DNA of 64,000 nt from Hwangdonia seohaensis (GCF_031932625.1 NZ_JAVSCK010000001.1:558001-622000), one strand, 5' to 3'. Positions 24,801 through 33,116 are shown, counted from the first letter of the stretch. Notes: generated by a model from the sequence alone, not told the origin. Translations and numbers: made by a program.

Positions 24801-27124
24801 TAAACATCGCCAACGTTTAAGTTAATGGTCGCTGCTCCGTTTAAGGTGATTACCGGTGCGGTGGTGTCAACCAATCCTTGAATAACTACGGTATAATCTT
24901 CAACTTCACCATATTGAAATGTTTCACAAGAGGTTGGAACTGCATTATACTTCATGGAAACACGCATTCTTGTAGAGCCTTCAACCGCTGTAGATGGTAT
25001 GGTAAAGTTTCCGCTTACTGGTGTTGTTTTAGTTCTAGCATTAGTCCAAACTTGTTCGCCTGCATCATCAAAATCACCATCAATATTATAATCAATCCAA
25101 ACGGAATAACCTTCGTTATAAGTTGTTCCCGTCCAAGTTGGTGTTACTGTTATTGTAAATTGCGTATCTTTCGTCAATGTGGTTGAAACACTTGTAAAAT
25201 CAGTATAAAACTGTGCACCCGAGCTGTTGTCAATGGTGTTTAGCTGAACCCTACCAATATATTCGTCATTAACATTTGTACTTGCAGAATTACAATAATT
25301 CAACTGTACATTTGTGGTCGTAAAATTTATGGAAGCACTATAAGCGGAACTACTCCCGCCATTACAATTACTTCTTACTTGTGCCTCGTATTGTGTTAAA
25401 GCAGTTAATCCCGTTAAATTGGTAGAGGCGCTAGATAGCCCATTAACATCTGTCCAAGTTGAATTCCCATCCTCTCTATACCTTAAATCGTAAGTTGCCC
25501 CAGAGGTAGCGTCCCAACTTAAAGACGCTGTGGTTGCTCCTAAATTAGAAGCGGACAAGCCTGTAGGGGCAACAGCACCAATTGGAGTTAGCAAAACATC
25601 TGCCAATGCAAGCGTTTGGTAATCTGAAATGGTTTGCCCCGTTAAAGTAACCGGTTGGTAGCAAGGTGCTTCAAAAAGAATATCGTAAGTCCCTGCTTTT
25701 ATCGGTCTGTAATAATCCCCATGAGAAATATCTGTTACGGTATGCGACCCATAAGCATCATGGCCAACAATGGTTACTGTTGCATCAATAGGATTGTTAG
25801 TATTAGCATCTTTAACGGTGCCCCTAAAACCATAGGTGCCTTGGGTTAAGTAATCTAGCAAGGCATCGCGGTTGTAAAGCCAGTAGTTTACCAATTGGCT
25901 TTCGGGTAAAATTTTAGTGTCCGATAATTCAACGGTAATCTCTCTACATTGATGGTAAAAGTTCATAAAATCTTGTCTGCCACCGTAAACACGATACCAT
26001 TCAGCACCATGAGTTACACCCGGACTCGGATAAACATTGCTGTCATCATCAGCGGTCATGTAAGTGGTATCGCCTAAGGCATCACTGTCATTTTGGGCAT
26101 GCATTGCGTATTCTACACCAGTAAATTCAAACCAATTTCCATCAGGGTGGGTGTACTGACTTACATAGGCATTATCGAAAGGATAATTTACCAATTCAGT
26201 CCCACCATGAAAATTCGCTGAAATCACAAAATGATTGGCATCGGCCAAAGCCATAAAAGCCAAGGTTTCTGTTTGATAAGCATTGCCATCGGTATGTGCC
26301 CCTTGTACATTATCTGGATAATTCCTGTTTAAATCCACATTGTTGGCATTACCTCTTCTAGCATTTGCTACCGAGGTGTTTGATGGACTATTGTGGTAAG
26401 TACCATCTGGATTGGCGTTAGGGTTTATCCATATTTCAGTATTTTCTACCAAGTTTTTCACTCTGGCATGATCGGCATGTCCAGGATTGGAATATACCGT
26501 TAAAATATAATCTATTAAACTTAACATCATAGGATACCCTGCAATTTCATCGCCGTGCATTGAAGAGGTAAACAAAAGTTTAGGCTCTTGCTCATCGGTA
26601 CCAACATTATCAGAAATTTTTACAAAGAGTAATTCTTTATCACCTTGAGTGGTTGTTCCAATACTGAATTTATCAACCAAAGTAGGGTAGTCGTTTTCAA
26701 AATCCTGCATTTGTTGGGCATATTGGGCATAGGTTGGGTAATTAGCAACCGGAAAGCTAAGTGTATTAGCAAGTCCTTTTGCTGAAAGACTACCTTTTGA
26801 ATTCTTAGATTTACTATCATAAATTAAATCTGCATCCATTTCATTTTCGCTCTCGGGAACTTGAAAAGGTATATGTTTAGCTTGAAAGGCTCTAAACTGA
26901 TTTTTGTTTGCCCAAGCTTTAACGGTTTTGGTTTTTGAATCGTAATTTACTATAGAAAAATCCTTTGAGTAATTGTCGATTTCTTTCTGGCTATTAACTT
27001 TAAAAGTAAATGTTAACTCACCTTTAGTAGATAAGTATTTTTCTGCTTTTTGTACATCATTGCTTTGAGAAAAAGCAAAAGTAACATTGAATAGAATTAG
27101 GAGTGATAGTAATAGTTTTTTCAT
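21815..27124 (-). CDS. Large secreted M14 zinc carboxypeptidase, T9SS cargo
   Basis: A 1769-residue surface or secreted protein. Domains in order: signal peptide (1-20); prodomain; M14 carboxypeptidase (about 135-425) with zinc ligands in SSMHGDEIAGYP and NFHGGTELVNYP and the catalytic glutamate in REITVELSDTK; carboxypeptidase regulatory-like domain (FRGTVKDANTNNPIDATVTI); a fibronectin type III domain near 530; a GEVED domain (WIDYNIDGDFDDAGEQ ... GEVEDYTVVIQG); seven DUF5011-type Ig-like repeats of 82 residues (about 750-1325); two MAM-like jelly-roll domains (SSFPYTEGFENTLGAWTQST); and a T9SS type A sorting domain (KLFPNPVKGDVLNIK ... KKFIKRK). It should trim C-terminal residues from proteins or peptides outside the cell. 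Repeat number may vary between strains. Confidence 0.93.
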   Translation of the reverse strand: MKKLLLSLLILFNVTFAFSQSNDVQKAEKYLSTKGELTFTFKVNSQKEIDNYSKDFSIVNYDSKTKTVKAWANKNQFRAFQAKHIPFQVPESENEMDADLIYDSKSKNSKGSLSAKGLANTLSFPVANYPTYAQYAQQMQDFENDYPTLVDKFSIGTTTQGDKELLFVKISDNVGTDEQEPKLLFTSSMHGDEIAGYPMMLSLIDYILTVYSNPGHADHARVKNLVENTEIWINPNANPDGTYHNSPSNTSVANARRGNANNVDLNRNYPDNVQGAHTDGNAYQTETLAFMALADANHFVISANFHGGTELVNYPFDNAYVSQYTHPDGNWFEFTGVEYAMHAQNDSDALGDTTYMTADDDSNVYPSPGVTHGAEWYRVYGGRQDFMNFYHQCREITVELSDTKILPESQLVNYWLYNRDALLDYLTQGTYGFRGTVKDANTNNPIDATVTIVGHDAYGSHTVTDISHGDYYRPIKAGTYDILFEAPCYQPVTLTGQTISDYQTLALADVLLTPIGAVAPTGLSASNLGATTASLSWDATSGATYDLRYREDGNSTWTDVNGLSSASTNLTGLTALTQYEAQVRSNCNGGSSSAYSASINFTTTNVQLNYCNSASTNVNDEYIGRVQLNTIDNSSGAQFYTDFTSVSTTLTKDTQFTITVTPTWTGTTYNEGYSVWIDYNIDGDFDDAGEQVWTNARTKTTPVSGNFTIPSTAVEGSTRMRVSMKYNAVPTSCETFQYGEVEDYTVVIQGLVDTTAPVITLNGAATINLNVGDVYTEQGATANDNKDGDISASIVVGGDVVDTNTAGTYVVTYNVSDAAGNAATQVTRTVNVIPDTTAPVITLNGASTINLNVGDVYNEQGATAIDNKDGDITAGIVVAGDVVDTNTAGTYVVTYNVSDAAGNTATQVTRTVNVIPDTTAPVITLNGASTIDLNVGDTYTEQGATASDNKDGDITASIVVAGDVVDTNTAGTYVVTYNVSDAAGNAATQVTRTVNVIPDTTAPVITLNGASTINLNVGDVYTEQGATANDNKDGDISASIVVGGDVVDTNTAGTYVVTYNVSDAAGNAATQVTRTVNVIPDTTAPVITLNGASTINLNVGDVYTEQGATANDNKDGDITASIVVAGDVVDTNTAGTYVVTYNVSDAAGNAATQVTRTVNVIPDTTAPVITLNGASTINLNVGDVYTEQGATAIDNKDGDITAGIVVAGDVVDTNTAGTYVVTYNVSDAAGNAATQVTRTVNVIPDTTAPVITLNGAATINLNVGDVYTEQGATANDNKDGDITASIVVAGDVVDTNTAGTYVVTYNVSDAAGNAATQVTRTINVAEVPNGCTGGISSFPYTEGFENTLGAWTQSTSDDINWTVDANGTPSNNTGPASAVQGSYYVFVEASSPNYPSKRAILNSPCFDLSGLTEATFSFKYHMYGSSDMGTIDLEVSTDEGSTWTSIWSQTGNKGNSWQTANVDVSAYTGGGIQLRFNRFVGGTWQADIAIDDVSMVEGGIVVSACSGGITSFPYTEGFENTLGAWTQSTSDDINWTVDANGTPSGSTGPASAVQGSYYIFVEASGNGTGYPNKQAIINSPCYDLSGQSSATFSFSYHMYGASDMGTIALEASNDNGLSWTSIWNQSGNKGNSWQTANVDLAAYVGNSVQLRFNRVTGSTWQADIALDNINLTASSALAKNNLNDKLLDVNTNTLNTFKLFPNPVKGDVLNIKLSKGTNLSYKIINMLGQVVNTGKTTKEVKVNNLEAGVYYIEVNDGNTTMTKKFIKRK
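23148..24869 (-). repeat. Seven tandem 246-bp coding repeats
   Basis: Seven in-frame copies of a 246-bp unit encode the DUF5011-like modules of the carboxypeptidase. The landmark GGTGCGGTGGTATCGGG recurs every 246 bp, starting at about 23373, 23625 (one base varied), 23871, 24117, 24363 and 24609, with a diverged copy at 24855. Units differ at few positions. Copies 1 and 4 (protein order) share the variant DISASIVVGG, copies 2 and 6 share IDNKDGDITAGIVVAG, and copies 5 and 7 are nearly the same. This suggests block duplication or gene conversion. Confidence 0.95.
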
Positions 27125-27519
27125 TCGGGTTTGGTTATTTGATTAAAAATTGCTCTGAAAAATAAATGTTTTTTTAAGACTAAAAGTGATTTTTATAGAC
27201 AATCTTCATTTCATGTAGTTTTTTACGGATTACCCATAACGCTTTTGAAGAAACAACTTACTTTGTCCTTTTGAAGGATAATTTTGATTTAGGTCTTTTG
27301 GGTTGTAACACAGTGAATTGGAGTTAAAAATGGCTTATATTACTTGAGCGCTACTACCAAAAAAAGGTGTTTTTAAGAATTGATAACCCTTATATTCCTG
27401 TTATTGAAATAAACCGGATTGGTGATGAAATCAAATAACTATCTTAAATAAAAAGAGAAATGAAGAAATTGACAGATGAAGAAAAACTAATACAGATTGG
27501 GCAAAAAAAAATATTTATG
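27125..27519. other. Non-coding gap upstream of carboxypeptidase gene
   Basis: No convincing gene is visible. The first ~100 bp should hold the carboxypeptidase promoter. A protein-like 36-codon stretch without a start (27328-27438, ending RIGDEIK) may be a gene remnant. A hairpin AAAAAAATATTTATGC/GCATAAATATTTTTTT at 27504-27540 closes the region and can terminate from both sides. Confidence 0.45.
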
Positions 27520-27540
27520 CTAAAGCATAAATATTTTTTT
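27504..27540. terminator. Bidirectional hairpin terminator
   Basis: The arms AAATATTTATGC and GCATAAATATTT are perfectly complementary around a TAAA loop, with A and T runs outside. The stop codon of the small minus-strand frame at 27520-27642 lies in the loop. Confidence 0.7.
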
Positions 27541-27642
27541 TGTTAGATAAAGCAAACTTTTTAAAAACCGCAAATTTTCTTGGAGCGCTTCTTTTAGTTT
27601 ACTATCTCTAAAAGTGGGTTGTTCAGGTAGATTTGATTCCAT
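27520..27642 (-). CDS. Possible 40-residue peptide
   Basis: ATG at 27640-27642 opens MESNLPEQPTFRDSKLKEAL, followed by a basic, leucine-rich stretch (QENLRFLKSLLYLTKKIFML). The composition is protein-like and amphipathic. The stop codon falls in the terminator loop, so the gene and terminator would be compact. No family was recognised and no clear promoter box was found, so this remains tentative. Confidence 0.3.
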   Translation of the reverse strand: MESNLPEQPTFRDSKLKEALQENLRFLKSLLYLTKKIFML

Positions 27643-27809
27643 AATTATTTAGGTTAAGTTTATGGTAGATTTGGAAAAATCTATATAAATTGATTTGGTA
27701 AATTTGCTGATGTAAATATGGAACAAATTTTTAATTTATCAGATTAAAAACACATTAATTCGACGAAATGCAATTTATTTTAACATTTAATGCGTTTTAT
27801 CTATTGTTT

Positions 27810-28469
27810 TTATTCATCGAAAATCATTTCCGGTATTTCGCCTTCAACAATTAAAGTACCTTCAGTAGCCTTTTTAATCGCTTCAACTGAAACTCCCGGT
27901 GCACGTTCTAAAAGTTTAAAGCCTTTTTCGGTTACTTCCAACACGGCCATATTAGTTACTATCTTTTTTACACAACCCACACCGGTTAATGGCAACGAGC
28001 ATATTTTTAACAATTTAGACTCTCCTTTTTTATTAGTGTGCATCATGGCAACAATTATATTTTCTGCACTTGCCACCAAATCCATAGCGCCTCCCATGCC
28101 TTTTACCATACGTCCCGGAATTTTCCAATTGGCAATGTCTCCGTTTTCTGCAACTTCCATAGCGCCTAAAATGGTTAAATCTACATGTTGCCCCCGTATC
28201 ATGGAAAAGCTTAAGGCAGAATCAAAAAAACTAGCTCCTGGTAAAGTGGTAATGGTTTGTTTGCCCGCGTTAATTACATCGGCATCTTCCTCGCCTTCAA
28301 AAGGAAATGGTCCCATACCCAATACGCCATTTTCACTTTGAAATTCAACTTCAATATCGTTTCTTACATAATTGGCCACTAAAGTAGGAATCCCGATTCC
28401 TAAGTTAACATAATAGCCGTCTTTCACTTCTTTGGCTATTCGCTTTGCAATACCTGTTTTATCTAACAT
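27810..28469 (-). CDS. scoB: 3-oxoacid CoA-transferase subunit B
   Basis: A 219-residue beta subunit of a succinyl-CoA:3-ketoacid (or acetate/butyrate-acetoacetate) CoA transferase. It carries the catalytic glutamate in the SENG motif (EFQSENGVLGMGPFPFEG, near residue 47), and the conserved GQHVDLTILGAMEV and KGMGGAMDLV blocks near 108 and 135. Together with subunit A it activates acetoacetate using succinyl-CoA or a similar donor, for ketone body or branched-chain amino acid catabolism. The two genes are separated by 97 bp carrying two dispersed palindromes, which is wider than usual for this pair. Confidence 0.93.
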   Translation of the reverse strand: MLDKTGIAKRIAKEVKDGYYVNLGIGIPTLVANYVRNDIEVEFQSENGVLGMGPFPFEGEEDADVINAGKQTITTLPGASFFDSALSFSMIRGQHVDLTILGAMEVAENGDIANWKIPGRMVKGMGGAMDLVASAENIIVAMMHTNKKGESKLLKICSLPLTGVGCVKKIVTNMAVLEVTEKGFKLLERAPGVSVEAIKKATEGTLIVEGEIPEMIFDE

Positions 28470-28483
28470 CTATATTTTATTTT

Positions 28484-28561
28484 GTCATTCCCATGGAAAT
28501 GGGAATCTTTTTAAATGAATCTAAATTTTAAAAAGTGGATTCCTACTTTCGCAGGAATAAC
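28484..28561. repeat. Pair of GTCATTCC-type palindromes between scoA and scoB
   Basis: GTCATTCCCATGGAAATGGGAATC (28484-28507) and, in the other orientation, GATTCCTACTTTCGCAGGAATAAC (28538-28561). Each folds on itself, and the pair can also fold together. They belong to the family at 17165. Confidence 0.6.
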
Positions 28562-28566
28562 ATCAC

Positions 28567-29268
28567 TTAATTTTTTGGTCTAACGGTGCGTTGCTCAATC
28601 CGTTTCTCATATCTTTCACCTTGAAATATGCGTTGTACAAAAATTCCAGGGATATGAATTTGATTGGGGTCCAAAGTTCCCAATGGGACCAATTCCTCAA
28701 CTTCAGCGACGGTTATTTTTGCAGCGCCACACATATTAGGATTGAAATTTCGAGCAGTGCCTTTAAAAATTAAATTGCCTGCCGCGTCGCCTTTCCAAGC
28801 CTTTATAAAGGCAAAATCGGCATCAAAAGCATGTTCCAAAACATACATTTTTCCGTTAAATTCTCTGGTTTCTTTGCCTTCGGCAACCTCTGTTCCGTAT
28901 CCCGCTGGGGTGTAAATAGCAGGGAAACCCGCTTGCGCCGCTCTGCAGCGTTCTGCCAATGTACCTTGTGGAATTAACTCTACATCCAATTCGCCTGAAA
29001 GCATTTGTCGTTCAAACTCATCGTTTTCTCCCACATAAGAGGACACCATTTTTTTTATTTGATGTTTTTGCAACAATAAGCCCAATCCAAAATCGTCAAC
29101 TCCAGCATTATTGGAAATACAGGTTAATCCTTTGGTGCCCATTTTTACTATTTCAGCTATGGCGTTTTCAGGGATTCCGCTAAGTCCGAAACCTCCAAAC
29201 ATACAAGTCATATTATCTTTGATGCCTTGAAGTGCTTCTTGAACATTAGCCACTTTTTTATTTATCAT
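28567..29268 (-). CDS. scoA: 3-oxoacid CoA-transferase subunit A
   Basis: A 233-residue alpha subunit of the CoA transferase. The glycine-rich CoA-binding loop CMFGGFGLSGIPENAI is near residue 23; SNNAGVDDFGLGLLL, FIKAWKGDAAGNLIFKGTARNFNP and PGIFVQRIFQG are further conserved blocks. The ATG at 29268 is preferred over a TTG two codons upstream. It is upstream of scoB on the same strand and they should form one heteromeric enzyme. Confidence 0.93.
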   Translation of the reverse strand: MINKKVANVQEALQGIKDNMTCMFGGFGLSGIPENAIAEIVKMGTKGLTCISNNAGVDDFGLGLLLQKHQIKKMVSSYVGENDEFERQMLSGELDVELIPQGTLAERCRAAQAGFPAIYTPAGYGTEVAEGKETREFNGKMYVLEHAFDADFAFIKAWKGDAAGNLIFKGTARNFNPNMCGAAKITVAEVEELVPLGTLDPNQIHIPGIFVQRIFQGERYEKRIEQRTVRPKN

Positions 29269-29500
29269 TATCAATAATTTTTGTCGTCTAAAATTACGAA
29301 TAATTGAATAATAATATTAAATAATAGCCATTCTTTTACCATATCGTTTTTATACGACTTATGTTATGCAGGTAGAAATTTTAGCTTTAACACAAGGTTG
29401 GGCTTAAGGAGTTGATTATAATTTTCAAAAAACCTTCCTATTAAACTTTTAAACTTTTGGCAAGTCCAATTAATACTATTAACCCAAAATCTCTATTGCT

Positions 29501-29713
29501 ATGAGAACTTCAGTTATTTTATTTTCAGTATTATTTATGCTAAGTGCAACATCGTGTGCAACCTATGTAGAAACCAGACCTGCAAAGGTTACGGTTATTA
29601 AAAAGGCGCCAAAACATTACAAAATTGTAAGGGTAAAAGGCAAGCGCTACTATTTTTGGAACGGAAACCATTACAGAAAAACAAGAAAAGGATTTGTGAT
29701 TGTTAGAGTGTAA
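29501..29713 (+). CDS. Small lipoprotein-like basic protein
   Basis: A 70-residue protein with a signal sequence (MRTSVILFSVLFMLSATSC) whose cysteine at 19 fits a lipobox (SATSC). The mature part is basic and aromatic: KRYYFWNGNHYRKTRKGFVIV resembles the short YYFWNG-hYR motif of small periplasmic proteins such as DUF6515-type repeats. Function is unknown. It stands alone, with 226 bp upstream holding no other gene and a convergent gene 45 bp downstream. Confidence 0.65.
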   Translation: MRTSVILFSVLFMLSATSCATYVETRPAKVTVIKKAPKHYKIVRVKGKRYYFWNGNHYRKTRKGFVIVRV

Positions 29714-29758
29714 GCAAATAAAATGAGGCTGAACTATTGAGGCAGCATGACGACCGTT

Positions 29759-30985
29759 TTACATTTTATAAATCCAAGACGCTGGGTTTTGGGTGCTGCT
29801 TTCTTTCGAGATACTAAAACTCAATATCGTTTCACCGGTTCTTTTATTGGTAAAAACCTCGCCTATTTCCTGTTTAGTGGTAACTTTATCACCTTCTTTT
29901 ACATAAACTTTAGATAGGTTTTTGTAGGTGGTAATGTAGTTTCCATGGCGAATCATAACCAGCGGGTTTATGTTTTTCATGGCAACAACACCAATTACTT
30001 CGCCACTAAAAACAGCCCTAACCTTAGCGTTTTTTTCGGTGGCAATTCTAACCCCGTTACTTTTAATGGTTAACGATCTATTTATAGGATGGGGTTGCGT
30101 GCCGTAACGTACTTTTACAATGCCTTTTTCAACAGGCCAACCCAACTTGCCTTTATTCGATTCAAAATCTTTAGCCAAAGCTTTACCGGCTGGGGTTAAG
30201 GCAAAGGTTTTTGAGTTAGAGGATTTGCCTGCCTTTTTATTCGATTTTGCAATGGCAGCTTTTATGATTTTATCTATTTCGGCATCAATTTTTCTGGCTT
30301 CACGCTCTCTATTATTAATTTGGTTTGTATAAAGATTGATGTTGTTTTTAATGGATTGCATTAAAACCTGATGCTGTTTGCGTTCGGCTTCCAATGATTT
30401 TTGAGTTACTTTATTTTCGGCAATTAACTTTTGTTTGTCTTCTTTTTGCTTTAACAAATTGGTGTTAATATCCTGTAATTCTTTTGTTTTCGCTTTTATG
30501 GTTTCGCCTTGTTGCTTTTGGTGGTCGCTATATTGTTTTATGTATTGCAGTCGTTTGTAAGCTTGTTTAAAATCGTTTGAAGACAGCAAAAACATAATCC
30601 TACTTTGTTGGTTTTTGCTTTTGTACGACTTTACAATCATGTCCGCATAATCTTCTTTAAGCTGTTTTAATTCGTCTCTAAGCTTTGTAATTTTCTTTTG
30701 ATTTGAACTAATTTCCCTGGTAATTAAATTGGCTTGCTGGTTGGTAACCTTAATTAAGTTGTTTAGGACGTTTATTTTATAATTAAAATCTTCAATTAAC
30801 GATAATTGCGATTTTTCTTTTGACTTGTTTTCTAAGCGCAGTTCATTGATTTTTTGGATTTCGCGCCTTAATTCTTGACGGCGTGTTTCCAGTTCTTTTT
30901 GTTTGTTATTTTGAGAAAACCCCGAAGCACAGCACAGGCAAAAAACCAGCAGAGTTAAAAATATATATGTTTTTTTTGTGTTCAA
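29759..30985 (-). CDS. EnvC-like murein hydrolase activator (degenerate M23)
   Basis: A 408-residue exported protein with a signal peptide, a long coiled coil (about 25-265) and a C-terminal M23/LytM domain (about 300-405). In the LytM domain the catalytic HxH of active endopeptidases is replaced (ILSFSISKES where LHFE is expected) and the first zinc-histidine region is altered, as in EnvC. It therefore probably activates amidases at the division site instead of cutting peptidoglycan itself. It is the last gene of a leftward envelope operon and starts 2 bp after the DUF4292 gene. Confidence 0.88.
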   Translation of the reverse strand: MNTKKTYIFLTLLVFCLCCASGFSQNNKQKELETRRQELRREIQKINELRLENKSKEKSQLSLIEDFNYKINVLNNLIKVTNQQANLITREISSNQKKITKLRDELKQLKEDYADMIVKSYKSKNQQSRIMFLLSSNDFKQAYKRLQYIKQYSDHQKQQGETIKAKTKELQDINTNLLKQKEDKQKLIAENKVTQKSLEAERKQHQVLMQSIKNNINLYTNQINNREREARKIDAEIDKIIKAAIAKSNKKAGKSSNSKTFALTPAGKALAKDFESNKGKLGWPVEKGIVKVRYGTQPHPINRSLTIKSNGVRIATEKNAKVRAVFSGEVIGVVAMKNINPLVMIRHGNYITTYKNLSKVYVKEGDKVTTKQEIGEVFTNKRTGETILSFSISKESSTQNPASWIYKM

Positions 30986-30987
30986 TG

Positions 30988-31755
30988 TTATAACTTAATT
31001 TCTTTAAAACCAGATGGTATTTTAAACGGAAAACGCAAGTCTTCATTTAACGATACGTTTTTAAATTCCAATTTAATAATGGTTTCTTCATTCGCATCAA
31101 CAGCAATAATTTTGGTGTGTAGCGGAAGCGTTTGTCCATTAACTTCTTGGTACGCCAAATAATCTATTTGTAGATGTCTAAATGTTTTTGGTTGTGAAAT
31201 TTGCTGTGATTTTACCTTAAAATACGACGGATCCAACAAAAAGAAAATCTCAAATAATTCGCGTTGTTTTTTTGGTTGAAGCACGTAAACGCCATTATCT
31301 ACACTGGACTTATAAGCCTCTTCTTTTAAATTAAATAACGCTTCGCCAAGCAACAGATTCTGTACTTTTTTAAAATCCAGTTCCGTTCCCAATAAATCAC
31401 TTAAATACTCGTAATCGCCTTCAAAATACGTATTATCCAACTTATTGTAAAAACTTACTTTTTCCGGGGTAACTTTGGCCCTTATAACCGAAAAAGTGGC
31501 GCTTATCCATAACACCTCATCCCTTTTCGCTCTAAACGAAACCGCGTGCGTTTGTTCTTTTTGGTCTTGAAAATAGCTTATTTTAAGTTTTGCCTGCAGT
31601 GTTTTAAAACGCGCTGCTTGTTTGGCGTTTTCATTTATTAATTGCCTTGTGGATAAGTCATAATTTGCTTCACCAGTACTAATTGTTTTGCTCGATTTGC
31701 AGCTAAACATTAACAATGTAACCAGCGTAAAAATAATATAAGTAGGTCTGTGCAT
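30988..31755 (-). CDS. DUF4292 lipoprotein
   Basis: A 255-residue lipoprotein (lipobox LLMFSC, cysteine near 19) of the DUF4292 family, structurally reminiscent of LolA/LolB-like beta barrels. Conserved blocks are LQAKLKISYFQDQ near 55, FRAKRDEVLWISATF near 73, YNKLDNTYFEGDYEYLS near 103 and FPFKIPSGFKEIKL at the end. Its start codon overlaps the stop of the TPR gene (TAATG). The constant neighbours TPR, DUF4292 and EnvC-like suggest an outer-membrane or cell-wall role, possibly lipoprotein or lipid handling; this is inferred. Confidence 0.85.
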   Translation of the reverse strand: MHRPTYIIFTLVTLLMFSCKSSKTISTGEANYDLSTRQLINENAKQAARFKTLQAKLKISYFQDQKEQTHAVSFRAKRDEVLWISATFSVIRAKVTPEKVSFYNKLDNTYFEGDYEYLSDLLGTELDFKKVQNLLLGEALFNLKEEAYKSSVDNGVYVLQPKKQRELFEIFFLLDPSYFKVKSQQISQPKTFRHLQIDYLAYQEVNGQTLPLHTKIIAVDANEETIIKLEFKNVSLNEDLRFPFKIPSGFKEIKL

Positions 31756-33116
31756 TAATTTGAAGTTTCTAATTGTTTCGCTTTATCAGCAAACGTTTTT
31801 GCCTTAGCTGTATTGTTTAATGAGGTATAAGCTTTACTTAATTGACTGTAAAAATCGGCTTCCATTTTGGTGTCTTCAATAATATAATCCAATCCAGATT
31901 CTAAAATTTCTACTGCTTTTTCAGATTGACTCAATCCATTTAAGGCAACGCCATTTATTAAATAAAATATGGGTTGCGACGGATATTTTTCCAGAGCTTT
32001 ACTGCTTTTTTCCGAAGCCAAATCAAACTGTTTCAAATCGATATAAAGCAGTAACACATTACGCAAAATTTGAAAGTTATTGGTTTCCAAAGCCAAAGCA
32101 TCCTCGTAGTATTTTAAGGCTTTTGTTTTATCGCCTTTTTTTAAATAATACTGTGCCAATTCAACCAAGGTTTTACCATTATTGCTATCGCCAACCAAAG
32201 CGGTAACTTCAACCAAATCGGATTCATATTCCGGATTTTCACGAACAAAACTCACAAAATCCGACAACACTTTAAGTTTGGCCTCCGGTTTTATTTGGCT
32301 GCTTTTTAAAACTATTTTCATCGATTCAATGGCCTTATCGGTAGCATTATCATCTAAATAAAATTTGTACAAGGCTAAATGTACTATTTGCGATTTCGGA
32401 TTTATTTTAAGCAATTCCTTGGCTGTTTCAAATGCTTTTTCTTTGTCGTTGTTTTCGCTGTATCGGAAAATAAGCGCTAAATAATTCGATTCTTTGTCTG
32501 GGTTATTTTCAACGCGGGATTCCAAGTTTTTAATTTGGTCTTTTTTGCGCCCCGTTGCCTCGTAAATTTGATTGCGCATCAGGTCTCTGGCCACCGATAT
32601 TCCAAACTCGGCATCCAATTCATCTAAAACCTTTAAAGCATCATTATACTTTTTTGTCTGCACATACAACGATGCCAAATCTTCTTTGTAATCGGGGTGG
32701 TATTTAACCAGTTGCTTTACTGTTTTTATTGCCTTATCGTACTCGTTTTGAGAAGCATAAAACCCATACAATTCATCCAAAAACCATTCGTTATCGGGTT
32801 CTATTTTTACAGCTTTTTTAAGCGCATCTTCAGCCGCACCAAAGTTTTTAAGCTTGTTGTAGTTTTTACCCAATTCGAAATATAAAACGGGTACAGAATT
32901 ATCTATTTCGATGCATTTTAACAACGCTTCAACAGATCGGTCGTAATTCTCGATACCTTTTTGTTTTAAAGCTTCATAGAACAATTCCTGAAATTTATCA
33001 TCTACATTGCCTAAATCGTCATCTGGTTTTTTGTTAAAATCGACTTGGGCGTAATTTACCTGCGGAAAGAGAAACAATCCGAAAATGAAAACCAATATGT
33101 GTAATTTTTGTTTCAT
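31755..33116 (-). CDS. Tetratricopeptide repeat protein
   Basis: A 453-residue exported protein. It starts MKQKLHILVFIFGLFLFP (signal peptide, cut near residue 24); an upstream in-frame ATG at 33173 would translate non-coding sequence. About ten TPR units follow, such as PVLYFELGKNYNKLKNFGAAEDALKKA-type repeats near 75 and AQYYLKKGDKTKALKYYEDA near 320. It probably serves as a periplasmic scaffold for the lipoprotein and EnvC-like proteins encoded downstream. Confidence 0.88.
   Translation of the reverse strand: MKQKLHILVFIFGLFLFPQVNYAQVDFNKKPDDDLGNVDDKFQELFYEALKQKGIENYDRSVEALLKCIEIDNSVPVLYFELGKNYNKLKNFGAAEDALKKAVKIEPDNEWFLDELYGFYASQNEYDKAIKTVKQLVKYHPDYKEDLASLYVQTKKYNDALKVLDELDAEFGISVARDLMRNQIYEATGRKKDQIKNLESRVENNPDKESNYLALIFRYSENNDKEKAFETAKELLKINPKSQIVHLALYKFYLDDNATDKAIESMKIVLKSSQIKPEAKLKVLSDFVSFVRENPEYESDLVEVTALVGDSNNGKTLVELAQYYLKKGDKTKALKYYEDALALETNNFQILRNVLLLYIDLKQFDLASEKSSKALEKYPSQPIFYLINGVALNGLSQSEKAVEILESGLDYIIEDTKMEADFYSQLSKAYTSLNNTAKAKTFADKAKQLETSN

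Noticed and set aside
23148..24869. CRISPR-like regular repeats
   Set aside because: The period is 246 bp, in frame within a protein gene, and there are no unique spacers; it is a tandem domain repeat. No CRISPR array or cas gene was seen in the window.
27328..27438. Protein-like stretch KWLILLERYYQKK...INRIGDEIK before a stop
   Set aside because: It has no start codon and no recognised family; it may be a gene remnant, but 36 codons are too few to claim a pseudogene.
27460..27546. 28-codon plus-strand frame MKKLTDEEKLIQ
   Set aside because: Very short, ends inside a hairpin terminator and has no visible promoter or family.
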